Source: Bacteroidales bacterium (GTDB taxonomy: Bacteria; Bacteroidota; Bacteroidia; Bacteroidales; UBA10428). Taken from it: 13,562 nt of DNA. Positions within the stretch are counted from its first letter, which is position 1. Every line of letters starts with the position of its first letter. The DNA lies in contig JAFGOZ010000347.1 in assembly GCA_016926235.1 (NCBI GenBank), forward strand, positions 1-13,562, given 5' to 3'. Positions 1 to 7,136 of the stretch are shown here, piece after piece. The translations under genes and the position numbers were made by a program. Below the pieces are notes generated by a model. It was not told the DNA's origin. It saw only the letters and a list, made by a program, of their open reading frames with translations, and did not search any database.

Positions 1-210
1 CGCCCTCCCCGCGGGGCGGATGGTGCAGGGAACCGGGACGTGCATGGGGAGGGTTGGGAGGGGCGAGAATTGGAAATTCTGTGTTCTGTATGCTGTATGT
101 ACAATTGAATGTGCGATTGGCCATTTTCAATTAAATGAAAAATGCAACATGAGCCATTCACAATGGGCAATGTTTTCCCCCGTGCCCCGTCCCGCATACC
201 GCATACCGCA
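1..210. repeat. GC-richer, repeat-like intergenic stretch at left edge
   Basis: This stretch differs in composition from the rest of the window. It starts with the 10-base palindrome CCCCGCGGGG (8-17), has G/C runs at both ends, and contains a tandem GCATACC GCATACC (195-207) beside CCCCGTCCCGC. The middle holds short direct and inverted near-repeats such as CATTTTCA...TGAAAAATG and CCATT/CAATG words. It reads through a frame that is open on the plus strand, but that frame resembles no protein. It looks like the short, patchy intergenic repeats often scattered in Bacteroidota genomes. That comparison is from memory; copy number elsewhere in the genome cannot be seen here. Confidence 0.35.
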
Positions 211-271
211 TTTTAACGCCCGAGTCGAAATCGACCAGCACGCCGTCCATGTCAAAATAGAGGATCTTCAT
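158..271 (-). pseudogene. N-terminal fragment of a HAD-family 5'(3')-nucleotidase-like gene
   Basis: On the minus strand an ATG at 271 opens a frame beginning MKILYFDMDGVLVDFDSG. This is the classic HAD phosphatase motif I: hydrophobic strand, D-x-D with nucleophile D7 and acid/base D9, then GVLVDF as in deoxyribonucleotidases of the NT5C type. After about 19 codons the similarity ends. The frame runs into the GC-rich repeat-like sequence (residues RYAVCGTGHGGKHCPL) and stops at 158-160, giving 37 codons where the family usually has about 170-200. The cap domain and motifs II-IV are missing, so it cannot be an active enzyme. It lies downstream of and in the same direction as the gene at 380-1072. 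Either the gene was cut by rearrangement at the repeat, or a repeat copied the start of a gene. I am confident about the motif, less so about the history. Confidence 0.6.
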
Positions 272-379
272 AATATGGGTTGTTTATTATGGCATCTTTG
301 TGGTTCATCAAAGTCGAATAATAACTTATCAGGATTGCTAAGGGCAGTCTAAGGGTTCTCCCGATATAAGACATAACAG

Positions 380-1072
380 TTATTTAATAACGGTAACGTG
401 ATAGCAGTATGTTCGCTTTTCTGCCAGTACATAAATTTTCCCTTCCTTCTGAAGGCGCTTAAGGATGCTTTCCAATTCAGCTTGTAATTTTGAATTATAG
501 CCCCTTCGGCCATTGAATCTGGAATATGAAATATCAAACGAGCATCCGTAACAATGTGTGCTTGTATTTCTTGAGGCATTGACATTGTTATTGCATAATT
601 CTTTCTGAGTTTGAACAGTTCGTGTCAGGGAACTTACTACAAAGTAATTTCGACCTGTTTTATCTTTAAACTGTTGTCCTATTTCCTGCAGTACTTCATA
701 CGCTTCTTTCGTTAAATAAGGTTTGGAATAATGTAACGTCCCTATTTTGTATCCATTACCGTTATTAACTTTCGATAAAGTTCCGTTTTCAATACATGCC
801 TGTAATTCAAATTCATTGTGTATCAATTGCAAAGAAGCATTCATTGCTGCCTGCCTGTGAAGGTTATATGGATTGCTGGCAATGCTGCTGCCTTTTGAAA
901 AAAAGTTGTGTCCTGGGCTGTTAAGGATATCGAGTCTGGCCAAAGCTATCCTAGCATAATTTTTAAATACAGAAATGATATTCGATTCATATCTGAAAAC
1001 ATATGCTACCGATATGGTTCCGTAAAACAGGAAAGCTGTTGAAATGATCAATATGGTTATTCGCTTGGCCAA
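380..1072 (-). CDS. DUF5715-like, M15/VanY-type zinc peptidase homologue, membrane-anchored
   Basis: This 230-residue protein has an N-terminal hydrophobic segment (about residues 6-24) that should act as a signal anchor, placing the rest in the periplasm. The C-terminal half carries the M15/VanY D-Ala-D-Ala peptidase pattern: SSLTRT at 147-152, then S-x-H-x2-G-x3-D with zinc ligands H173 and D180, then E218 and H225 in E-x6-H-V-T, matching the catalytic Glu and third zinc ligand. Spacing and wording match the Bacteroidota DUF5715 group as I know it. The likely role is cutting or binding peptidoglycan stem peptides. The start is TTG at 1070-1072, because an in-frame TAA lies 21 bp upstream (1091-1093) and no ATG occurs before residue 77. 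No Shine-Dalgarno is seen. It is transcribed away from the main operon and has no obvious link to it. Confidence 0.78.
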   Translation of the reverse strand: MAKRITILIISTAFLFYGTISVAYVFRYESNIISVFKNYARIALARLDILNSPGHNFFSKGSSIASNPYNLHRQAAMNASLQLIHNEFELQACIENGTLSKVNNGNGYKIGTLHYSKPYLTKEAYEVLQEIGQQFKDKTGRNYFVVSSLTRTVQTQKELCNNNVNASRNTSTHCYGCSFDISYSRFNGRRGYNSKLQAELESILKRLQKEGKIYVLAEKRTYCYHVTVIK

Positions 1073-1101
1073 GGTAAAAATTTGGATTAATTAATAGTAC
1101 A

Positions 1102-1109
1102 TAAAGATA
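1102..1109 (-). promoter_or_regulatory. Possible Bacteroidota -7 box for the peptidase-like gene
   Basis: Read on the minus strand this is TATCTTTA, one base from the Bacteroidota -7 consensus TAnnTTTG. It lies 29 bp before the TTG start at 1072, which would give a short leader. A TTTC lies 17 bp upstream in place of the expected TTTG at about 19-21 bp, so the -33 match is poor. Confidence 0.25.
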
Positions 1110-1150
1110 CATGTAATGTGTAAATTGAAATCACTTTTTTGACTTCTTCC

Positions 1151-1839
1151 TAATGCCTCTATATCAAAGTTGTTTGTCGAGAATTAAAGCGTTACATTTT
1201 TCTCATTATCTTAATAATTGATACACCTCATTTTTTCATGGGATTACTTATTGCTATTAAAAATCGAAAATTTTATGGTTTAGTCACAGCGTATGCCTAT
1301 GGCTTCATCTATTTTTCTTGACTTAACAGCCTTAAAACGAAAGTTTTCTTTGGCCCGGATTACAAAAAATGCCTCTGATCTGTGTAAGCCATCAAGCAGC
1401 TTGAAAACTACATAGGCCTTATCCATAACATAGGTTGAATCGTGAATAATTTCAATTTCACCAAGAGCGTTTACGTCGTGTGATACATACCATCAGTTAT
1501 ATTAATAAAAATAGGTATGCTAACCCGCAGATCTATGATTGTATGCATTTTCACGGCACCTCGCGAGTGATTTCCTATTGCACGAGATATTGTGGATTGA
1601 TTAACACTTTGATTTATGCCTAAGTGATTCAGATTATTCTTGTGAGCATTCAGACAAAGACAAATATTCCGCAAGCCATGTCTGCCAGTCAATAGACCAA
1701 AAAATAATTGAGCAAACTGATTCCAGTAATTTAAGCCATATGTGCGATAATCACAATTATATCGTTTGACGCATTTTTGAATCTTATATCGGTTTTCAAG
1801 CGACAAAACTTTTGCAAAAACATATTTACCAGCATTCAT
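1151..1839 (-). pseudogene. Decayed IS4-family transposase (DUF4372 + DDE domain)
   Basis: The N-terminus (ATG at 1839, MNAGKYVFAKVLSLENRYK...) and the stretch NYWNQFAQLFFGLLTGRHGLR match the DUF4372 head of Bacteroidota IS4-family transposases. Around 1578-1583 the frame jumps from NQSTISRA straight to GNHSRGAVKMHT, skipping roughly 70-80 residues that in the family include the first catalytic Asp (DSTT). At 1478-1479 two extra bases shift the frame. Removing them restores HDVNALGEIEIIHDS and VMDKAYVVF, which carries the second Asp. The restored frame then contains four TAA stops (1280-1282, 1244-1246, 1211-1213, 1184-1186) but still reads TNNFDIEAL before similarity ends at about 1151, so the part holding the final Glu is absent. 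Two of the three catalytic acids are lost and the element is dead. It is old by the number of lesions. No matching element ends were found. Confidence 0.85.
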
Positions 1840-1862
1840 AACTTTGGTTTTGCCAAAGTTAT
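1838..1862. repeat. Perfect 10-bp inverted repeat over the transposase start
   Basis: ATAACTTTGG (1838-1847) pairs perfectly with CCAAAGTTAT (1853-1862) around a 5-base loop. The stem covers two bases of the ATG (1837-1839) of the dead transposase. In IS10 and IS50, read-through transcripts fold so that the transposase start is hidden; this hairpin is placed to do the same. That role is inferred; the stem itself is directly visible. Confidence 0.5.
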
Positions 1863-2008
1863 CTTTCAAATCAAATCAAAAAATCAAAGAACGTCTTGTG
1901 TATATTGTTATTATTAAACTTACGGATTAAACATTTTTTATCGCATTACTAATAATCAGTGGTGTTATTTCATAATTTATTTTTTGAAGTTTGTTAAACT
2001 TAATTTTT

Positions 2009-2016
2009 TATATTTG
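2009..2016 (+). promoter_or_regulatory. Candidate -7 box (TATATTTG) upstream of the operon
   Basis: TATATTTG fits the Bacteroidota sigma consensus TAnnTTTG exactly. The nearest upstream TTTTG ends at 1986, giving a 22-bp spacer, slightly longer than the usual 19-21. If used, it would leave an untranslated leader of about 200 bases before the ATG at 2219. AT-rich sequence makes chance matches common, so this is only a candidate. Confidence 0.3.
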
Positions 2017-2183
2017 AGTAGTAATTAATTTATGGGGAGATTATTTTTCACAATTTGCTAAATGATTCGCTTTAATGTTCATGTAATAGACACATCGTCT
2101 TTATACCTGTGGGATCGAATAATTGAATTTGTTTTAGTTTCTTTTTGATTTCATTGTCGGTGTAGATATAGACAAAATATGAA

Positions 2184-2201
2184 GGGTAATGCGATTATCC
2201 C
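2184..2201. promoter_or_regulatory. Imperfect inverted repeat just before the VWA gene
   Basis: GGGTAAT (2184-2190), three bases GCG, then ATTATCCC (2194-2201) form an inverted repeat with one bulged base. It ends 17 bp before the ATG at 2219, where an operator or a hairpin in the leader RNA could affect expression of the operon. No regulator gene lies in the window to match it. Confidence 0.2.
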
Positions 2202-2218
2202 CATTCTAAATAAATGAT

Positions 2219-3238
2219 ATGAAACGTGCTTGTCAGTTGTGTATTGTAATTTTATTATTGCTTTTGTTTACTTCCAATTCCGCTTTTTCGCAAATCGATA
2301 AAGAGGTTAATCGGATATTTATCTGGGATGTAACACAGTCGATGAAGGGATATGGAGGCACAGAAGATATCTGGGATGAGGTGAAGGATAAAATGATTGA
2401 AAGTATTAAAAACATTCCTACCAATGATGGGAATATCATTATAATCCCTTTTCAGGAACAGATTATTAAGCCAATTTTTAATCAACGAACAAGTGAGGCT
2501 GGCAAAAATAATGCAATAAAATTTTTGAATAACTTTAATAATAAAGATGTTACTAACACTAATATTTGTCGTGCATGGGATGAAGCTTTCGACTTTATAG
2601 ATGCAGATAGGAAAAATTACATCTTTATCTATACCGATGGCTTACAAACCAGTAAAAGCCCTGGGTATGAACCAGAATGCCTTTCCAGATTAGCGGATAA
2701 ATGGTGCAAGATGGCTTCTGAATACCGTGATTGTTATGGGGTTTACATCATATTAAAAAGCAGTGCAGGACTTCCCTCTAATTTAGAAAATGATATTTGT
2801 AAATCTTGTCCAGATCATTTTACGTGTTCTGAATCGGCTGATAGTATTATCACGGTTATAAATATTGCTCATCTTAATCCCGAGGTGCATTTAAATCTAC
2901 GCGAGGATAATCTCGAGAAGACCCTTTATTTCGATTATCTTCATGATTTGCCGGATGATTTCAAATATAATGTGAGTGTTGGGGATAATGCATGTGGATT
3001 GCGTGTTGAGAATAGCACAAGCCTTCAGATTGCTAGGAATAAGGAATCTTTGATCAGGTTTGCTTTGCCATCAGATATTAACATGGAAGAAGAGGAAATC
3101 AATGATAGAACAGAACTTAGGTTTGAAATTACAAAGCAGATTCCGGGGTATCATATTGTATTTACTCCCCCAATAATCAGTATTATATTAAAGAATCGCC
3201 CTGAACGAGTTATAACAATAAAACCACATGAAGAATAA
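2219..3238 (+). CDS. Secreted von Willebrand factor A (VWA) domain protein
   Basis: The 339-residue protein starts with a clear Sec signal peptide: K2/R3, a hydrophobic run at about 8-18, and a likely cut after AFS at residue 24. Residues ~31-215 form a VWA domain. The first strand ends in D37-V-T39-Q-S41, a DxTxS form of the metal-binding MIDAS DxSxS. A threonine near 112-114 precedes a helix (ICRAWDEAF), and YTDG at 138-141 supplies the later Asp. Residues ~216-339 look like a beta-rich domain. Cysteines at 117, 154, 163, 172, 194, 197, 203 and 259 could form disulfides in the periplasm. There is no C-terminal membrane anchor. It is the first gene of the operon, and its last 11 bases overlap the lipoprotein gene, so the two are probably translationally coupled and work as a pair. 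Its ligand is unknown. The ATG has no Shine-Dalgarno, as is normal in this phylum. Confidence 0.85.
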   Translation: MKRACQLCIVILLLLLFTSNSAFSQIDKEVNRIFIWDVTQSMKGYGGTEDIWDEVKDKMIESIKNIPTNDGNIIIIPFQEQIIKPIFNQRTSEAGKNNAIKFLNNFNNKDVTNTNICRAWDEAFDFIDADRKNYIFIYTDGLQTSKSPGYEPECLSRLADKWCKMASEYRDCYGVYIILKSSAGLPSNLENDICKSCPDHFTCSESADSIITVINIAHLNPEVHLNLREDNLEKTLYFDYLHDLPDDFKYNVSVGDNACGLRVENSTSLQIARNKESLIRFALPSDINMEEEEINDRTELRFEITKQIPGYHIVFTPPIISIILKNRPERVITIKPHEE

Positions 3239-4253
3239 GAATATTACCTTTTTTTTCCTTTACTTAATTAGCTGCTTGTTTATATTACAGAGTTGTAGTT
3301 CAGATGAAGGTAGTGCATTAGGAAGTTTTAATTTTGGGAAGGCAGACTATTATAGATCTTTTTTGTGGTTACACGATAAGCCTGATACATTGATTAAAGT
3401 TTTTGTGGCGGAATTTAATAATGCCGCTCTTCAGGATAATGATCCTTCTATAGAACTTGAATTGATTCTTAAGGACGAGAATAAGCTAATAAGCGAATTA
3501 AAAGATATCGAGCTTTATTTGAACGATAAAAAGGTAGAGTTTAATCGTTTTAGAGTGGGATTAAATGATTTAAAAGAAAATAGGTTATTCTCTTTAAGCA
3601 TAGTTTTCCTTCCAAATGCATCAAGAAAGCATTATTCAGGTTACATATCCGTAGTCTCCGCCAATAATATTGACAGGGTAAACGAGTCTGAAGTGAGCAA
3701 CGGTTCAGAACCTATTGCGATTCTCCGCTGGGAAGCACAATATGCTATTGTTATCAACCCCTTACTCTTGGGCTTGTTGATTGTTACATCCATTTTGATT
3801 TTTGTTTTACTGATTTGGTTTTTACTCCTTAGAAGAAAGTTTTTTCCGGTATTTTCGGGTGGTCAGATATTAATATATTTTAGTTCCGAAGAAACTGACA
3901 GGATCAGTTTAAAAGGGCACACTCAGTGTTTTCTAGGAAAAAAGGGAGTGCCACATCAGTCTAAACTCAAAAAGATATTTCTTGGCACTTACACACATGG
4001 GTTAACTGACCTTGATATTATGATCCATATCAAACCTATTGCATTTAGTCTTCATCATGATAAGCATTTCAAGTCAAAAAGATTAGCTTGCATAGTTGAG
4101 TTTAAGAATATTGATGTGTTAATAAAGGAATACCCTGAGAACTTTGGGATATACGGCAAAGAAGTTCTGTATAATGATGCTAAATATAAAATAAACGATA
4201 CCATATCTATTCAATATTTGAACAGTAGACATCAGAAATTTTCAAACGAATAA
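3228..4253 (+). CDS. Lipoprotein with one transmembrane helix and a cytosolic domain
   Basis: I do not recognise a named family. The 341-residue protein begins with a lipoprotein signal ending in LQSC (Cys23), followed by SSDEGS. Residues ~24-173 are beta-rich and should be periplasmic. A strong membrane helix spans ~175-200, followed by RRK, which by the positive-inside rule puts residues ~203-341 in the cytosol. That tail is also beta-rich (GGQILIYFSS, SLKGHTQCFLGKKG). The protein is thus doubly fixed to the inner membrane, by lipid and by helix, with a domain on each side. It overlaps the VWA gene by 11 bases and ends 11 bases before the tubulin-like gene. The simplest reading is a connector that carries a signal or force between the periplasmic VWA protein and the cytosolic tubulin-like proteins. 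The topology is well supported; the role is inferred. Confidence 0.8.
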   Translation: MKNKNITFFFLYLISCLFILQSCSSDEGSALGSFNFGKADYYRSFLWLHDKPDTLIKVFVAEFNNAALQDNDPSIELELILKDENKLISELKDIELYLNDKKVEFNRFRVGLNDLKENRLFSLSIVFLPNASRKHYSGYISVVSANNIDRVNESEVSNGSEPIAILRWEAQYAIVINPLLLGLLIVTSILIFVLLIWFLLLRRKFFPVFSGGQILIYFSSEETDRISLKGHTQCFLGKKGVPHQSKLKKIFLGTYTHGLTDLDIMIHIKPIAFSLHHDKHFKSKRLACIVEFKNIDVLIKEYPENFGIYGKEVLYNDAKYKINDTISIQYLNSRHQKFSNE

Positions 4254-4264
4254 AATATAAACTT

Positions 4265-7090
4265 ATGGGACACAAGTTAAAAAGAAGCCTCTTTATTGGA
4301 TTGGGTGGTACTGGGATAAAATCAATCCTTGCAGTTAAACAACGTTTACTCGAAGTCTATGATCCAGAGAATATGAAGGATATTCCTCCAATGATCGAAT
4401 TTCTTGGGTTTGATACCGACGAAATGGATAAAAGAAAAACGGAAAAAGGACTTTCGGTAGAACTTGAACCGGCTGAATTTGAAAAACTGTCAGTTCACAG
4501 TATTAAAGACACCTTTAAGGCTAATTCTCATATTAGGAAAAGAATTCCGTATGAAATACAGCATACAAGCAAATCAGCTATTCATTCGGGGGCAGGTCAG
4601 ATTCGGGCATTGGGTACTCTTTCTTTGTTGGCGAATTATACAAAAGTAAAGGATGCACTTGTAACCAAAGTGAATAAAATTCAAAACTGGGATGCCGGTG
4701 GTAATCTTAATGATGATTGGGATACGAGTGGGAACGACATTAATATATTCATTATTTTATCTACATCTGGTGGGACTGGTTCTGGGTTATTCCTGGATAT
4801 TGCTTACATAATCAGGGCTCATTGTAACTTGGATGAAAGCGATCGCTTATTCAGCTTTATCATGCTTCCGGAGCCATTTATTGGCAAAAAAGGAACAAAA
4901 AATGTTATTCCGAATGCATATGCTGCATTTAAGGAACTTGACTATCTTATGGAGTTTGATGGGTCGTCTAATTACCATATAGAACTTGACTACGGTTTGG
5001 AGAAAGGATTGGATAGATATATTATAGATGACCCGCCATTCGACTATATTTATGTGATCAGTAACCAGAATGAAAATGGGGTTATGTTCAATGATATTGG
5101 TACGCTGATTGACTTCATTGGCTATGCACTTTTTGTTACAACGGGTGCAGTTGGTGCTGCTGCTGATTCGATCTGGGATAATTTAAATGGAATGCTAATG
5201 AGTACATTTTCCATGGGAGGCCAAGTTAGTGTGAAAAGAGGACGTTATTTAGGTTTTGGGATCAGTGAGCTGTATTATGATGGCGATAGAGTAGCTGATC
5301 AGGTTGCTAACATTATTTCATCGAAACTACTAATTCAACTTCTTCAAAGCAGTCCTGGAGATGTTGATTCTGCAATAAATAATTATATTGAAACGAAAGG
5401 CCTTAATGAGTCAGGCACCTTAAATAATGATGTGATAGACAGAATTTTACTTGTTACAAAACCACCTGTTGAAGAAATTGAACCAGATGAACAAGCAATT
5501 GATAACCTAAATAATATCCAAACCACTTATATCAGCGCAATCAATGAGAAGATGCTCGTGCAGGCTAAGAAAAACTGTGATGATTTTATAGAGGAATCCA
5601 AAACTAACTTGGATGAATTTATTAAGTCGGCCCTATCTGAAACAAGTGGATTGGATTATTGCAAAAGGACGCTCGGCCAACTTGGGGTATATCTGAATAC
5701 TGTCAAGTGGGAAATGGATAATGAGCTAAATCAGGCTGAAACTGAGATAAAGCAAATTCTACCCCATTTAAAAAATGCATTAGCTGATATAAAACTTTAT
5801 CAGAGCAAGAGAAATTGGTTTTCCAGTAAGAAGAAATGGATTACGGAATCAATTTCATCCTTCTCAAATTATTTATTGAGGTTGGGAGTGCTGGAGCAAG
5901 AAGCAATAAGAAGAAGAGAAGCAAAACGGTTTTTTGCAAATCTAATTAGTAAAGTGGACACTGCCAAAAAGGAGCTGGACAATGTAGAAAAGTACGTTGC
6001 GGAAGCAATTACTATGTTGAGCCAGGAAATTTCAGATGTTAAGAACGCTAAATCTACACACAAACCATATTCCATTGAACTGTCGTATTATATAATCAAG
6101 CAATTAATTGTTAAAGAACCGGACTATATCAACTTCATCGGTCATATTAATAATATCGGCCAGTCAATTTTGGACTGGAATTCATTTGGCCCGACTAAGA
6201 TCAAGGAGTTGGTTTTTAATTACTCTTCTAAGCAAAAGGAAACTTTAGACTATAGGACATCCACACTTGAAAAGGAACTTGAGAAACTGGATGATGATAC
6301 AAGAAAGAAAATTGTTAAGAATCTTGATGAGATGTCAGCACCTGTATGCCAATACCGAAAAGGCTATGTCACAGGACAGACTGAGAGTTTGCACATCATT
6401 GGTGTTGAAAATGAAAAGAAAACACTATTAAAGGAGAAAGATCTTGGATTGTTATCTCAAATTCAAACCGGGCCAGAACCGACATTTTCTACCACTAATG
6501 ATAAAAGACGTTGGCTGATTTTCAAGACTATTGCCGCATTACCTGGATTTGCCCTTACAAATTTTGATCAATATAAGGAAAAATACGAATACCGTAATAA
6601 ACTCTCAAGACAGCATAAAGCACATATGATAAGTTTTCATATAAATGAAGGCTGGGAGGATCAGTTTCCAGAATTGATCCCTGATGTTAAGCAGGAAAAG
6701 GCACTCAGGTATTTCTCTCTTGCATTTTCAGATACCTTTAACTTAATAAAGAGAGAGAGAGGGAATTACTGGATTATGCTTAAAGTTGACGATGATGATA
6801 TTGTTCATGCTAAGCATGGAGGCTGGGAGAAAATATCAGAAAGCCAGGACCGTATCAGAAATTATGAAATATTTGGATCAAATGAAGATTATATCAATAA
6901 GATTGCTTCCCAAATAGATAAGATTGAAAAAACCAAGGGTGAATCAGTCATCATACAGGAGTTAAATGACTATGTTGAAAGGCTCGATGCAGAGATTGAA
7001 AGGGTCACCACACATGAAATGAGCCGTCAGTTAGCAAGGGAGGTCGTAGAGATTAAAAAGTATATTAGAGAATTTTCGAAGAAATATTAG
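4265..7090 (+). CDS. Tubulin/FtsZ-like GTPase (Tubulin_2 type)
   Basis: The first ~430 of 941 residues carry the marks of the bacterial Tubulin_2 family. These are LFIGLGGTG (9-17), the first glycine-rich nucleotide loop; FLGFDTD (46-52); GAGQIRALGTL (109-119); STSGGTGSG (166-174), the tubulin signature G-G-T-G-S-G that holds the phosphates; NAYAAFKELDYLM (217-229); PFDYIYVISNQNENG (258-272), around the likely base-contact region; and FGISELYY (331-338). I could not find a clear T7 catalytic loop, so GTP hydrolysis by self-assembly is not assured. Residues ~430-941 are long, mostly helical and charged, with no membrane helix, far longer than FtsZ (~400 residues). The protein should be cytosolic. 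It sits between the membrane connector gene and a divergent paralogue. The family was predicted, as I recall, to serve membrane remodelling together with VWA proteins (Makarova and Koonin). It is not the cell-division FtsZ. Confidence 0.85.
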   Translation: MGHKLKRSLFIGLGGTGIKSILAVKQRLLEVYDPENMKDIPPMIEFLGFDTDEMDKRKTEKGLSVELEPAEFEKLSVHSIKDTFKANSHIRKRIPYEIQHTSKSAIHSGAGQIRALGTLSLLANYTKVKDALVTKVNKIQNWDAGGNLNDDWDTSGNDINIFIILSTSGGTGSGLFLDIAYIIRAHCNLDESDRLFSFIMLPEPFIGKKGTKNVIPNAYAAFKELDYLMEFDGSSNYHIELDYGLEKGLDRYIIDDPPFDYIYVISNQNENGVMFNDIGTLIDFIGYALFVTTGAVGAAADSIWDNLNGMLMSTFSMGGQVSVKRGRYLGFGISELYYDGDRVADQVANIISSKLLIQLLQSSPGDVDSAINNYIETKGLNESGTLNNDVIDRILLVTKPPVEEIEPDEQAIDNLNNIQTTYISAINEKMLVQAKKNCDDFIEESKTNLDEFIKSALSETSGLDYCKRTLGQLGVYLNTVKWEMDNELNQAETEIKQILPHLKNALADIKLYQSKRNWFSSKKKWITESISSFSNYLLRLGVLEQEAIRRREAKRFFANLISKVDTAKKELDNVEKYVAEAITMLSQEISDVKNAKSTHKPYSIELSYYIIKQLIVKEPDYINFIGHINNIGQSILDWNSFGPTKIKELVFNYSSKQKETLDYRTSTLEKELEKLDDDTRKKIVKNLDEMSAPVCQYRKGYVTGQTESLHIIGVENEKKTLLKEKDLGLLSQIQTGPEPTFSTTNDKRRWLIFKTIAALPGFALTNFDQYKEKYEYRNKLSRQHKAHMISFHINEGWEDQFPELIPDVKQEKALRYFSLAFSDTFNLIKRERGNYWIMLKVDDDDIVHAKHGGWEKISESQDRIRNYEIFGSNEDYINKIASQIDKIEKTKGESVIIQELNDYVERLDAEIERVTTHEMSRQLAREVVEIKKYIREFSKKY

Positions 7091-7136
7091 TGGTTCTTAT
7101 TGACGCATTTACTATTCAACCTGTAATTTATTAAGG

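Larger units (their letters stand above)
1863..2218. other. Intergenic region before the VWA-tubulin operon, no gene seen
   Basis: These ~350 bases are AT-rich and hold no convincing gene on either strand. They must contain the promoter of the operon starting at 2219. A nine-codon ATG frame near 2032 and other tiny frames have no support. Two weak signals are listed separately: a TATATTTG box at 2009-2016 and an imperfect inverted repeat at 2184-2201. No outer end of the upstream IS relic could be placed here with confidence. Confidence 0.6.

Noticed and set aside
20..352. Plus-strand open frame of 110 codons over the left-edge repeats
   Set aside because: It crosses repeat-like sequence and lies antisense to the HAD motif I fragment. 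Its translation has no protein-like pattern, and the openness is explained by the GC-rich patches.
1471..1869. Reading the 132-codon minus-strand frame as an intact small gene
   Set aside because: It is only the part of the broken transposase before the frameshift. The similarity continues in another frame beyond 1478, so it is not a free-standing protein.
2032..2061. Short ATG frame (9 codons) as a leader peptide of the operon
   Set aside because: There are no runs of one amino acid or attenuator hairpins nearby, and tiny frames of this size are expected by chance.
4265..7090. Calling this gene ftsZ
   Set aside because: It shares nucleotide loops with FtsZ, but it is more than twice as long, lacks a visible T7 loop and the FtsZ C-terminal tail, and sits with VWA and membrane proteins rather than in a division and cell wall cluster.
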